This document shows, piece by piece, positions 8,900-16,410 of a stretch of 64,000 nt of DNA; position 1 is the stretch's first letter, and each line of letters begins with the position of its first letter. The translations under genes were made by a program, and so were the position numbers. The notes beneath the pieces are model-generated. The model was not told the DNA's origin and did no database searches. It saw only the letters and a list, made by a program, of their open reading frames with translations. The DNA is from Treponema sp. Marseille-Q4130 (GTDB lineage: Bacteria; Spirochaetota; Spirochaetia; Treponematales; Treponemataceae). The stretch covers positions 33,449-97,448 of the forward strand of contig NZ_JACSET010000006.1 in NCBI RefSeq assembly GCF_014334325.1. Direction: 5' to 3'.

Positions 8900-8927
8900 A
8901 GTATACCACAAAATCCGCATATGTCAA
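8900..8927 (-). promoter_or_regulatory. Promoter of the transporter/phosphatase operon, leaderless
   Basis: On the minus strand, TTGACA (8922-8927), a 16-nt spacer and TATACT (8900-8905). The predicted start of transcription, 6-7 nt past the -10, falls at about 8893, while the ATG begins at 8889. There is no room for a ribosome binding site and no SD is seen. Confidence 0.8.
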
Positions 8928-8960
8928 TCGTTTAATATATTATCGTGATCGATTTCGGTA

Positions 8961-8989
8961 TTGAATAAAGCTTTGTAATCGGTTATATT
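8961..8989 (+). promoter_or_regulatory. Promoter of the EF-G1 gene
   Basis: TTGAAT (8961-8966), a 17-nt spacer and TATATT (8984-8989), 47 bp upstream of the EF-G1 start. It is divergent from the leaderless promoter at 8900-8927, with 33 bp between the two -35 boxes. Confidence 0.75.
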
Positions 8990-9036
8990 TATCCCTTACT
9001 GTAAGGTGGAATTTTTTTTATAAAGAGGTAATTAAT

Positions 9037-11124
9037 ATGGACTTTGATATTTCCAAACTACGAAATATCGGTATCAGCGCTCACATCGACTCGGGAAAAA
9101 CGACTTTGTCGGAACGCATTTTGTTTTACTGCAACAGAATTCATCAAATTCACGAAGTTCACGGTAAAGACGGCGTCGGCGCGACAATGGACAGCATGGA
9201 ATTGGAACGCGAGCGCGGCATTACGATCCAATCCGCAGCAACGCAGGTTCAATGGAAAGATTACACAATCAACCTGATCGATACGCCCGGACACGTCGAC
9301 TTTACGATCGAAGTCGAACGGAGTTTGCGCGTTCTCGACGGCGCCATCCTCGTTTTGTGCGCGGTCGCGGGCGTTCAGTCTCAGTCGATCACCGTCGACC
9401 GTCAGCTCAAGCGCTACCATGTACCCCGCATCGCATTCGTCAACAAATGCGACCGACAGGGCGCGAATCCCATCCGCGTATGCAAACAGCTGCGCGATAA
9501 ACTCGGACTCAACGCCCACATGATGGCGCTCCCGATCGGGCTTGAAGACAAACTCGAAGGCGTTGTCGACCTTGTTGCAATGAAGGCGCTCTATTTCGAA
9601 GGTCCCGACGGTCAGGAAGTTCGCGTCGCAGAAATTCCCGCGCACATGGTCGATGAGGCAAAAAAATATCGCGCGGATTTGGTCGATGCGGTATCGATGT
9701 TCGACGATCAGCTCATGGAAGACGCCCTCGAAGGCAAAGAAACGGAAGAAGAGATCATCGCGGCCGTCCGTAAAGCGACGCTCGCGGAGCAATTCGTCGG
9801 CGTATTCTGCGGTTCGGCTCACATGAACAAGGGCGTGCAGCTCGTACTCGACGGCGTTACGCGCTATCTTCCCGACCCGACCGAGGTTCACAATTATGCT
9901 TTCGACCTCGACAATAACGAAGCGCAGGTCGAGCTCTTCAATGTCGCGGACAAGCCGACCGTCGCGATCGCATTCAAACTCGACGACGGACAGTACGGAC
10001 AACTCACCTACGTCCGCGTGTATCAGGGTACGATTCCGAAAGGATGCGAGCTGTACAATACGCGCGCGCGCAAAAAGTTCAAAGTCGGTCGTCTCGTGCG
10101 CATGAACGCGGACAAGATGGAAGATATCAACGAAGCGACTCCCGGTGACATCGTAGCGCTCTTCGGTATCGACTGCGCATCCGGCGATACGTTCTGCGGC
10201 GGCGGACTCAATTATTCCATGGCGTCGATGTACGTTCCGAATCCCGTCATCTCCGAATCGATTACGCCGAAAGAAAAAAAAGACGCCGCTCAGATGGCGA
10301 AAGCGCTCAACCGCTTTACGAAAGAAGATCCGACTTTCCAAACCTACGTCGATCCCGAATCGAACGAAACGATCATCAAAGGCATGGGCGAATTGCATCT
10401 CGCCGTCTACGTCGAACGCATGAAGCGTGAATACAAGTGCGAAGTCGTCGTCGGTCAGCCGCAAGTCGCTTACCGCGAATCGATCACACAGAGCGCGCCG
10501 TTCAACTATACGCACAAAAAGCAAACCGGCGGTTCCGGTCAATACGGACGCGTCGCCGGTATTATGGAACCGCTCGCCGACAAAGATTACGAGTTCGTCG
10601 ATGCGATCAAGGGAGGCGCCATCCCGAACGAATACATTCCGTCCTGCGATAAAGGCTTCCGCAAAGCGATGGAAAAAGGCACGCTCATCGGCTTCCCCAT
10701 CGTCGGCGTAAAGATGACGATCAACGACGGTCAGTACCACCCGGTCGACTCGTCCGATATCGCGTTCCAACAGGCTGCGATCGGAGCTTTCCGTGAAGGC
10801 TACGAAAAAGCGAAGCCGGTCATTCTCGAGCCGATTATGAAAGTGTCCATTTCGGGACCGACCGAATTCCAGGGCAATATGTTCGGTCTCATCAACCAGA
10901 GACGCGGCGTCATCATCGATACGACGGATGAAAACAATACCTCGACCGTGAACGCGGAAGTGCCGCTTTCGGAGATGTTCGGTTTTTCGACAATCCTCCG
11001 CTCTTCGACGCAGGGCAAAGCGGAGTTTACGATGGAATTCCTCAAATACGGACGCGTACCGAACGCCGTAGGCGAAGAACTGATGAAAAAATATCAGGAA
11101 GAGCGCAAAGCAGCGCAAAAATAA
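9037..11124 (+). CDS. fusA: Elongation factor G, EF-G1 (mitochondrial EF-G1-like) type
   Basis: 695 residues, full length. GTPase motifs: AHIDSGKTT (G1), the switch region [17 protein letters not shown] (G3) and NKCD (G4). The sequence around these motifs ([25 protein letters not shown]) matches the mitochondrial EF-G1 style rather than the usual bacterial FusA. It catalyses ribosome translocation with GTP in the cytoplasm. In Borrelia the equivalent factor (EF-G1) translocates while a second one (EF-G2) works in ribosome recycling; an EF-G2-like gene is at 57394-59445. The SD is AGAGGT, and a terminator follows at 11137-11169. Confidence 0.95.
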   Translation: MDFDISKLRNIGISAHIDSGKTTLSERILFYCNRIHQIHEVHGKDGVGATMDSMELERERGITIQSAATQVQWKDYTINLIDTPGHVDFTIEVERSLRVLDGAILVLCAVAGVQSQSITVDRQLKRYHVPRIAFVNKCDRQGANPIRVCKQLRDKLGLNAHMMALPIGLEDKLEGVVDLVAMKALYFEGPDGQEVRVAEIPAHMVDEAKKYRADLVDAVSMFDDQLMEDALEGKETEEEIIAAVRKATLAEQFVGVFCGSAHMNKGVQLVLDGVTRYLPDPTEVHNYAFDLDNNEAQVELFNVADKPTVAIAFKLDDGQYGQLTYVRVYQGTIPKGCELYNTRARKKFKVGRLVRMNADKMEDINEATPGDIVALFGIDCASGDTFCGGGLNYSMASMYVPNPVISESITPKEKKDAAQMAKALNRFTKEDPTFQTYVDPESNETIIKGMGELHLAVYVERMKREYKCEVVVGQPQVAYRESITQSAPFNYTHKKQTGGSGQYGRVAGIMEPLADKDYEFVDAIKGGAIPNEYIPSCDKGFRKAMEKGTLIGFPIVGVKMTINDGQYHPVDSSDIAFQQAAIGAFREGYEKAKPVILEPIMKVSISGPTEFQGNMFGLINQRRGVIIDTTDENNTSTVNAEVPLSEMFGFSTILRSSTQGKAEFTMEFLKYGRVPNAVGEELMKKYQEERKAAQK

Positions 11125-11136
11125 CGAGATGCGATA

Positions 11137-11169
11137 AAAGCGGTGCCGGCGTTTCGACATCGCTTTTTT
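11137..11169 (+). terminator. Rho-independent terminator after EF-G1
   Basis: AAAGCGGTG (11137-11145) pairs with CATCGCTTT (11158-11166), 9 bp with one G-U pair, followed by a run of six T. It lies just after the EF-G1 stop. Confidence 0.75.
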
Positions 11170-11180
11170 GCAATCTCAAT

Positions 11181-11206
11181 ACTTTCTGCAAAAGTTTTAT
11201 AGGAGG
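11181..11206 (+). promoter_or_regulatory. Conserved leader motif before the P-loop gene
   Basis: ACTTTCTGCAAAAGTTTTA followed by the SD AGGAGG. Nearly the same motif precedes the genes starting at 35267 (minus) and 52876. ACTTT and AAAGT can pair around the CTGCA core. A shared RNA element is possible. Confidence 0.5.
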
Positions 11207-11211
11207 CAGCT

Positions 11212-11892
11212 ATGGATAAAAAAGATCTTATCAACTACAGCCCTGTGCGCAGCTTTGACAATATTGCCGACGGAGGACTGAAAGCGGGCGAGATCGGACT
11301 CGTCACCGCAAAAAAAGGCGTCGGCAAAACCGCGATCCTCGTGCAGTTCGGTCTCGATGCGCTGCTCAAAGACGAACAGCTCGTTCATGTTTCGTTCGAC
11401 CAGCACTCTTCGAACGTCATTTCGTGGTATGACAGCATCTTTACGGAGATATCGAAGAAAAAAAATATAGCGGACAATCCCGAATTGAAAGACAGCATTA
11501 TGCGCGACCGCATGATTTTGAATTTCAGCCAGGAAACCTTTTCGCTTACGAAAGTCATCAACACGCTGAAAGCGCTGAAAGCCGGAGGCATCTCCGTTTC
11601 CGCGCTCGTCATCGACGGTATGAACATGGACAAAGTGAGTAAAGAAGACATCGAAGCCGTCTCCGCCTTTGTCAAAGAAGAAAAGATAATCGCATGGTTC
11701 AGCGACACAAAGGCAAGCACGGATTTGGAAGGCTCCTGCCGTCCGGAATTGCTTCCCTTTTTCGATGCGGTATGCCACCTTGCCGCTTCGCAAAACGGAG
11801 TTGCGCTCAGTGTATTGAAGCTCCGCGATAAAAGGGCCGTTGCGGGTACGGTAAACCTCGATCCCAAAACGCTGCTCATGTCGGCAAAGTAA
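11212..11892 (+). CDS. RecA-like P-loop ATPase domain protein of unknown function
   Basis: 226 residues. Residues 33-40 (AKKGVGKT) form a Walker A in which the first Gly is replaced by Ala. SALVIDGMNMD (130-140) is a good Walker B with Asp135. The pattern GEIGLVTAKKGVGKTAILVQFGLDALL is typical of the RecA/DnaB/KaiC fold, but no hexamer or DNA-binding loops are recognisable and the protein is short. It has no membrane segment. It stands alone between the terminators of EF-G1 and the one at 11915-11976, with SD AGGAGG and a conserved leader motif. It could be a switch or regulatory ATPase; I do not recognise the family. Confidence 0.75.
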   Translation: MDKKDLINYSPVRSFDNIADGGLKAGEIGLVTAKKGVGKTAILVQFGLDALLKDEQLVHVSFDQHSSNVISWYDSIFTEISKKKNIADNPELKDSIMRDRMILNFSQETFSLTKVINTLKALKAGGISVSALVIDGMNMDKVSKEDIEAVSAFVKEEKIIAWFSDTKASTDLEGSCRPELLPFFDAVCHLAASQNGVALSVLKLRDKRAVAGTVNLDPKTLLMSAK

Positions 11893-11914
11893 GATACGTT
11901 TTTATATCAGAATT

Positions 11915-11976
11915 ATCCGATCGGAAAAGTCCGCGGGGGATCGCTCTCGCGCCCGGAAGCCGATCGGATTTTTTTT
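11915..11976 (+). terminator. Terminator after the P-loop gene
   Basis: ATCCGATCGG (11915-11924) pairs with CCGATCGGAT (11960-11969) over a 35-nt loop, then eight T (11969-11976). The loop is long but GC-rich and may fold internally. Confidence 0.65.
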
Positions 11977-12012
11977 AGTACGTCACGTATGTATGCTGTT
12001 TTCCCTGCGCGC

Positions 12013-12038
12013 ACGCTACACACGCTACACACGCTGCA
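12013..12038. repeat. 9-bp tandem repeat upstream of tRNA-Gln
   Basis: ACGCTACAC occurs twice in tandem (12013-12021, 12022-12030), followed by a near copy ACGCTGCA. It ends 8 bp before the -35 box of the tRNA-Gln promoter and could be an upstream activator site or slipped DNA. Confidence 0.6.
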
Positions 12039-12046
12039 TCACCGTA

Positions 12047-12075
12047 TTGACAAAGCCACGCTAAACGCGTATAGT
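12047..12075 (+). promoter_or_regulatory. Promoter of tRNA-Gln
   Basis: TTGACA (12047-12052), a 17-nt spacer and TATAGT (12070-12075), 15 bp upstream of the mature tRNA 5' end. Confidence 0.85.
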
Positions 12076-12090
12076 AGTCAAACAGCATAT

Positions 12091-12161
12091 TCCCCGATTG
12101 TGTAATGGTAGCACCGCAGATTCTGGTTCTGCTTGTGGGGGTTCGAATCCTCCTTGGGGAA
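12091..12161 (+). tRNA. tRNA-Gln (anticodon CUG)
   Basis: A complete cloverleaf of 71 nt. The acceptor TCCCCGA (12091-12097) pairs with TTGGGGA (12154-12160); the discriminator is A. The D arm has the GTG/CAC stem. The anticodon stem GCAGA/TCTGC (12116-12120, 12128-12132) encloses TTCTGGT, so the anticodon is CTG, decoding CAG. The T arm has GGGGG/CCTCC around TTCGAAT. CCA is not encoded. Confidence 0.95.
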
Positions 12162-12169
12162 CACAAAAG

Positions 12170-12203
12170 AACTTTCCAAAAATTTCGATTTTTGAAAAGT
12201 TTC
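12170..12203 (+). terminator. Hairpin terminator after tRNA-Gln
   Basis: A stem of about 14 bp with one mismatch: AACTTTCCAAAAAT pairs with ATTTTTGAAAAGTT around the tetraloop TTCG (12170-12201). Only a short T-rich stretch follows, so termination may be partial. Confidence 0.55.
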
Positions 12204-12221
12204 CTTGATTTATTATGCGAT

Positions 12222-12265
12222 GTTTAAAATTAAGCCATTGACAATATAAAGACTTAATTTTAAAC
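12222..12265. repeat. 13-bp perfect inverted repeat overlapping a promoter
   Basis: GTTTAAAATTAAG (12222-12234) and CTTAATTTTAAAC (12253-12265) are perfect inverted repeats 18 nt apart. The -35 of the tRNA-Glu promoter lies in the loop and the -10 overlaps the right arm. It may be a repressor operator or the remnant of a small mobile element. Confidence 0.7.
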
Positions 12266-12266
12266 T
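12238..12266 (+). promoter_or_regulatory. Probable promoter of tRNA-Glu
   Basis: TTGACA (12238-12243), a 17-nt spacer and TAAACT (12261-12266). The predicted start, at about 12273, is at the foot of the hairpin at 12272-12315, so transcripts would first make a terminator-like structure before reaching the tRNA. Confidence 0.65.
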
Positions 12267-12271
12267 CGACA

Positions 12272-12315
12272 GGCTGTCGAAAAAGTAACCGACTTTTGAG
12301 ACAGCCCTTTTTTTT
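12272..12315 (+). repeat. Palindromic repeat, copy 1, with T-tract
   Basis: GGCTGTC (12272-12278) pairs with GACAGCC (12300-12306); inside, AAAAGT pairs with ACTTTT. A run of T follows, so it is a terminator in form. A second copy, about 90% identical, is at 34272-34310 in a different gene context, which marks it as a dispersed repeat. Confidence 0.8.
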
Positions 12316-12323
12316 CCGTATCG

Positions 12324-12395
12324 GGTCCCTTCGTCTATCGGTTAGGACGAAAGATTCTCAATCTTTAAAGACGAGTTCGACTCTCGTAGGGACCG
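12324..12395 (+). tRNA. tRNA-Glu (anticodon CUC)
   Basis: 72 nt. The acceptor GGTCCCT (12324-12330) pairs perfectly with AGGGACC (12388-12394); the discriminator is G. The anticodon stem AAAGA/TCTTT encloses TTCTCAA, so the anticodon is CTC, decoding GAG. The T arm ACGAG/CTCGT surrounds TTCGACT. CCA is not encoded. Confidence 0.95.
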
Positions 12396-12407
12396 AAAAC
12401 CGCTTTT

Positions 12408-12593
12408 TAATTTGTTGTAATACCCCTGAACTACGCCGACAGGCGCCGTAAAGAACTCGAAGCATACGCACTGCCCTTTTTCGAAAATACCGGAATCGAT
12501 AAAATAAATAAATGGGAACTTCTAAAAACTGTAATGTTCAGAGGTAACTTTAAAAATGCGTTTGCCATAATCGATTTCGCCTTCCGTAAATCA
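12408..12593 (+). pseudogene. Gene remnant without a start codon, next to tRNA-Glu
   Basis: From about 12411 to 12590 one frame reads like real protein, with segments such as NYADRRRKELEAYALPFFEN, TGIDKINKWELLKTVMF and GNFKNAFAIIDFAFRKSH. No start codon precedes it, only a stop at 12408, and it runs antisense into the TsaC gene, so a complete gene is not possible. I do not recognise the family. Lying 16 bp from the 3' end of a tRNA, it may be what is left of an integrated element. Without a search this stays tentative. It is the only coding signal in 12396-12590. Confidence 0.4.
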
Positions 12594-13154
12594 CACCCGC
12601 ACGGCGCCTTGACGCAGTACGCGGAGAGTACCGGAACTTATATCGACGATCGTGGACGGGAGCGCGCCTTTGGTATCGCCCGATGAAATTATTAAATCGA
12701 CAGCGTTTTCGAACGTTTCGATAATGTCGCTTATTTTTTCGAGCACGGGCTTTCCACTTTTGTTGACGCTCGTCGAATAGACGGGACCGCTTTCGGAGAT
12801 GATATTTCTCAGCCACGCGTCTCCGGGACAGCGGTATGCGGCAGTCCCCCCCGCTCTGTCGTTGACGATGATCGTGAGCGCGCCCGGCCACTTTGCGATA
12901 AGCGATTCGGGAAGCGCATCTTTCGTGTGCAGTATAATATCATCGGGATGCGCGATGAGGCGGATAAACGGCTTTCCCTCGTCCCTGCCCTTTATCGCGC
13001 GGAGCTTTTGTTCGGTACGAAATATCGGCTCGCGGCTTTCGACGACGGCGGAAAATCCGTAGACGGTATCGGTCGGTAAAATAACGATTTTTCCGCGCTT
13101 TAAAAAATCGATACAGAGAGGAGATGCCTTTTCGTCGGTTTTTTGTATCGTCAC
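12591..13154 (-). CDS. tsaC: Threonylcarbamoyl-AMP synthase (Sua5/YrdC/YciO family)
   Basis: 187 residues, the single-domain YrdC length without the C-terminal Sua5 extension. Family signatures are KRGKIVILPTDTVYGFSA (residues 19-36), the KGRDEGKPF ATP-binding loop, and WPGALTIIV. It uses threonine, bicarbonate and ATP to make threonylcarbamoyl-AMP for the t6A modification of ANN-decoding tRNAs in the cytoplasm. The YciO subgroup cannot be excluded. It overlaps the FtsB-like gene upstream by 4 bp and sits beside two tRNA genes. Confidence 0.88.
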   Translation of the reverse strand: MTIQKTDEKASPLCIDFLKRGKIVILPTDTVYGFSAVVESREPIFRTEQKLRAIKGRDEGKPFIRLIAHPDDIILHTKDALPESLIAKWPGALTIIVNDRAGGTAAYRCPGDAWLRNIISESGPVYSTSVNKSGKPVLEKISDIIETFENAVDLIISSGDTKGALPSTIVDISSGTLRVLRQGAVRV

Positions 13155-13711
13155 GGAGTACCGCCGCCGAAGGAGACGGAACGCATGCCTGCCTTCGATC
13201 CCGCACTCTGCATTCCTGCGCGCCCCGCTTCGTTTTCACCCCGCGATTCGGTCAGCGTTTGTGATTTTTTTCTTCGCGCCATAGCTTCGCCTCTTTCTCC
13301 GACAAGCGACAAAAGTGCAAAGGTAAGTGCAAAAAACGCGATGCCGCACGCTTTGCACGTGCGCTCGCTCACGAAGGCTATCGGCACTCGCCTGATGACG
13401 GTTCCGGTATCGTAGAGCGCCGCTTCGTACGGCCGTAAGCCCGTTATTTTAACAAGTTTTTCGCCTTCGCTCACGTAATCGAGTTTTCGCGCGTAGGCGG
13501 CGATAACGTCTTTATCCTTTTCGAGCGCCGTGCGTTCGAGGGAAAGTTCGTCGTGTATCTTTTGAATGAGAGCCGTTTGTCTGCTTATCGCACGTTTTTG
13601 TCTTTGCAGCTGATCGTATGCGATAATGCCGTCTCGCCCCGCAAACAGTGAAAGCAGCACGTATACGAGGGTACCGGCAAAAAAAGCCGAAAGCGTTTTT
13701 ATCCGCATCAT
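13151..13711 (-). CDS. FtsB/DivIC-like membrane protein with coiled coil
   Basis: 186 residues from ATG 13711; the adjacent ATG at 13708 is equally possible. Upstream in-frame codons look non-coding, so I reject the longer frame. The layout is a short cytoplasmic N-terminus, a membrane helix (about residues 5-22), a charged coiled coil (about 28-70, DQLQRQKRAISRQTALIQK), a short extracytoplasmic domain, a second hydrophobic segment near 115-132, and a basic then Gly/Ser-rich tail. The first part resembles septum-formation initiators such as FtsB and DivIC, which scaffold the divisome. The second hydrophobic segment and the tail are not typical of FtsB, so the assignment is tentative. Confidence 0.6.
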   Translation of the reverse strand: MMRIKTLSAFFAGTLVYVLLSLFAGRDGIIAYDQLQRQKRAISRQTALIQKIHDELSLERTALEKDKDVIAAYARKLDYVSEGEKLVKITGLRPYEAALYDTGTVIRRVPIAFVSERTCKACGIAFFALTFALLSLVGERGEAMARRKKSQTLTESRGENEAGRAGMQSAGSKAGMRSVSFGGGTP

Positions 13712-13760
13712 ATTATTTTTATCGGTGTAATCACCTATTTTCTGAAACGAAAATATGTGG

Positions 13761-13766
13761 TATAAT
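13761..13766 (+). promoter_or_regulatory. -10 box for the 13877-21054 operon
   Basis: TATAAT preceded by TGTGG. The -35 region at 13738-13743 (TTTTCT) is weak. It lies 111 bp upstream of the acidic-protein gene and is the best promoter candidate for the plus-strand operon. Confidence 0.45.
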
Positions 13767-13876
13767 CTTCCAATAGTACCGGCGGAATTCTCCAAGCGGC
13801 GCACTATTTTTTTACAGCGTTTATGCCGATACTATAACGGATAGACTATGTATCGCTGAACATAGAGGGGAATGAT

Positions 13877-15517
13877 ATGGCAAATACCATTGATAACAAA
13901 AACGAACTCGATAATTACGGTGTCTGGGTAAAGCGGGCTCCAGAATCCGAAGCCCAAAGATCCGGAAGCGATGACGATTTTAATTTCGACATCGATCTGC
14001 CCGATTTTTCCGATATAGACCCGTCCGCGACCGAAAAAGCGCACAACGATACGTCTGCGCTCGAAGACGTCGCTATCGAAGATTTTCTCGACAACGGTTT
14101 TTCAGAGCCCCCCGTCCCCGACGATACTATAGAAACGCTCGCGCCGAACGAAGAAGCCATGCCCGATTTTTTCGGCACGGACGATATGAAAATCGATCCC
14201 GTACAGGATTCCGTGTCGGCAGCAAGCGAACAAACAATCCTCCCCGAACTTCCCGAATCGCCAGATACCGCTTTTGCTCATGACGATACAGTCGTATCTC
14301 CCGAAGCCGCAGTCACCGAAGACGTCGACTTGTCGGATTTCGGGGTCGATTTCAGCGCCGACGAAGCTCCGTCCGATACGCCGTCAACGGGAAGTACGGC
14401 ACCCGCTCAAGCGCAAGCGCCTCGTGTCGATTACGATCTTACCGTTTCCGCCGACGACGGCGCCGTCCCTTCGGTGCAGACAAACGGCGTCCCCGACAGT
14501 TTCGACGAAGAAGCGAAATCGCTCATGGACAATGCGCCGTCTCCGCGAACGGAAAGCAATGACCTTTTGCGGCAAATCGTCGAAGACCTTTCGGGATTAA
14601 AAAACGAAATCTCGACGCTGAAAACGGAATTGGCCGAATTAAAATCACGGGGGGGAACTCCGACGACGGAAACGCAGGCCGGCGGTTTTTTCAGCGATTT
14701 GGACGAAGACGAAACGATTTCGCTTTCGGGCGACGAGCTCGACAATATCATGAGCAGCGCCGATTTTTTGAACAACGAAAGCAAGGTCGATGCGCTCGCA
14801 GAAGAGATAAAAGCTCCCGCAGAAAGTGCGGCGGCGGTCGATCTCCCTGTCGTCCCCGACATCCCCGTCACGGAAAAATCTGCGGAAGAATTTTCGACGG
14901 ACGATTTTTTTATTCCGGAATCCGATGTACTTCCCGAACTTCCGGCGGAACTCGACAGCGTTTCCGAAGAAGCGTCGCTTGAAGAGATTCCCGAAGAAGC
15001 CGAACTTGAAGAACTTCCCGGTGAAGATGTCGATATTCCTGAAGAGACGGCAATTCCGAAAGTCGACGACATCTTAGCCGAAACCGTACCGAGCGAGCCT
15101 GTCGCGGACGTGCAGAATGAGGTTGGAAAAACGGAAATCATCGACGCTGTATCTGAAGACTTTTTCCAAACGGATACGACAACGGTCGATACGACAACAA
15201 CGGATGATTTTTTCAAAACGAATTCGGAGGCGGCAGCGACGCCGGACGATTTTTTCAAAGCCGATTCCGTTGCGGCCGAAGCTGCTCCTGCAGAAGTTGC
15301 GTTTACCGACGCCGAAGAACCCGCGTCAAAAGCGCCTCCCTCTTCCGGATCAGCAGCTTCAAGTCTGCCTGCGAATTTGACCGAAGAAATCAAATCGGTT
15401 CTCCTCTATATGGATCAACTGCTCGAAGATTTGCCTGAAGAAAAGATTGTCGAATTCGCGCGTTCCGAACAATTCGCGACGTATAAAAAGCTGTTTACGG
15501 ATTTGGGATTGGCATAA
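13877..15517 (+). CDS. Large acidic low-complexity protein with DDFF repeats
   Basis: 546 residues, strongly acidic (long runs of Asp, Glu, Ser, Pro and Ala), with no signal peptide and no membrane helix. Short repeats of the type DDFFKT/DDFFKA recur at about residues 435-470, and related D/E-F-F pieces occur elsewhere. Two short ordered segments stand out: LLRQIVEDLSGLKNEISTLK (a coiled coil near 228-250) and a C-terminal helical block, LTEEIKSVLLYMDQLLEDLP, running to the end at 546. The structure suggests a disordered tether between two interaction modules. It heads the operon with the MAF-like genes, so a role in flagellar or envelope organisation is a guess. SD: AGAGGGGA upstream of ATG. 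Confidence 0.8.
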   Translation: MANTIDNKNELDNYGVWVKRAPESEAQRSGSDDDFNFDIDLPDFSDIDPSATEKAHNDTSALEDVAIEDFLDNGFSEPPVPDDTIETLAPNEEAMPDFFGTDDMKIDPVQDSVSAASEQTILPELPESPDTAFAHDDTVVSPEAAVTEDVDLSDFGVDFSADEAPSDTPSTGSTAPAQAQAPRVDYDLTVSADDGAVPSVQTNGVPDSFDEEAKSLMDNAPSPRTESNDLLRQIVEDLSGLKNEISTLKTELAELKSRGGTPTTETQAGGFFSDLDEDETISLSGDELDNIMSSADFLNNESKVDALAEEIKAPAESAAAVDLPVVPDIPVTEKSAEEFSTDDFFIPESDVLPELPAELDSVSEEASLEEIPEEAELEELPGEDVDIPEETAIPKVDDILAETVPSEPVADVQNEVGKTEIIDAVSEDFFQTDTTTVDTTTTDDFFKTNSEAAATPDDFFKADSVAAEAAPAEVAFTDAEEPASKAPPSSGSAASSLPANLTEEIKSVLLYMDQLLEDLPEEKIVEFARSEQFATYKKLFTDLGLA

Positions 15518-15518
15518 T

Positions 15519-16406
15519 ATGGGCTTGCTCAGCCTCGTTTCGGGTGGAGAGGCAAAAAAAACTTCCGGGCTTTTAGCCGCAGCCGCTCCGCTTGCACAAA
15601 GAACGTCGTACGCTTCGTTTCCGGATTTGTGCGGGGCTTTCGACATCGGACACGGTGCCGTTTTCGAAATCACCGACGACAGTTTTGTGATGAGCGCGTG
15701 TACGGGCTTAGATGCGGCAAGCGCAGCTCTTTCCGTTTCCTCTTCCGATTTTTGGGACGGCACGATCGGCACCAATTCGTCCGTAAAAAGTTTTTCAAAG
15801 CCGGCGGGTAACCTCACCGCGTTTTACCAGCTTTTTTCGCCGCGTATACGGGAGCGGCTTTTATGTCTTCATTTTTTCCGCCTTTCATCCGATGCGATTT
15901 TTATGAAAGCGGATTTTACCGGAGAAACCTCGGTTCCTCCCCCCGAAGCGATAAAAATCCCCCTAGAAAAATTTATTAAAAACGGAAACGCAGGTGACGA
16001 GCGAAGCGACAACGAATCGCTTGCTTCCGTCCATGCATCGCTTTTGCAGGAAAAAAATGCAACGCTCTTTTTGCTTTCGACAAAAATCGCCATAAACCGG
16101 ATACTCATTTCATATGCGCCGAAAAGCGAACCGATCAAAGACCGGCTTTTCAGCGCGATCTACACGGATGCGGTCGACACGCTCGAACGCTCCTTTGGCG
16201 CTCCGAACGTCTGCCGCAGAGGTAAAAACGGAGAACTCCACATCGTACTTTTTTGCCGTGCCGACTTCGACGAAGCCGTTTTGCAATTTCACATAAGCCG
16301 CGCTCTCACTCCCCTGCTCGACAAGGCGGCCGAGTCGCTCATGCTCATCAAAGCGGGTACGGCTCACACAGCGGAAGACATCGAACGATTTACCGCCGAA
16401 GGTTGA
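15519..16406 (+). CDS. Conserved-looking hypothetical protein in the MAF-like operon
   Basis: 295 residues from ATG 15519, one base after the previous stop. I reject the longer frame beginning at 15447 because it would overlap the preceding gene. The protein has no obvious signal peptide or membrane segment; the first 28 residues are Ala-rich. It mixes hydrophobic and charged segments like a globular cytoplasmic protein, with HISRALTPLLDKAAESLMLIKAG near the end. I recognise no family. Tight spacing with the acidic protein before it and the MAF-like gene 4 bp after it argues for joint function. Confidence 0.7.
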   Translation: MGLLSLVSGGEAKKTSGLLAAAAPLAQRTSYASFPDLCGAFDIGHGAVFEITDDSFVMSACTGLDAASAALSVSSSDFWDGTIGTNSSVKSFSKPAGNLTAFYQLFSPRIRERLLCLHFFRLSSDAIFMKADFTGETSVPPPEAIKIPLEKFIKNGNAGDERSDNESLASVHASLLQEKNATLFLLSTKIAINRILISYAPKSEPIKDRLFSAIYTDAVDTLERSFGAPNVCRRGKNGELHIVLFCRADFDEAVLQFHISRALTPLLDKAAESLMLIKAGTAHTAEDIERFTAEG

Positions 16407-16410
16407 TGCC

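Noticed and set aside
9058-11160. 700-codon open frame antisense to EF-G1
   Set aside because: It mirrors a conserved gene read in the other strand; the predicted protein has an odd His/Arg/Phe-rich composition and no recognisable domain.
14431-15393. 320-codon frame antisense to the acidic protein
   Set aside because: Ser/Val-rich product caused by the Asp/Glu-rich codons on the other strand; no SD, no domain.
13877-15517. Acidic protein as a surface adhesin
   Set aside because: No signal peptide or membrane segment is present, so export is not supported.
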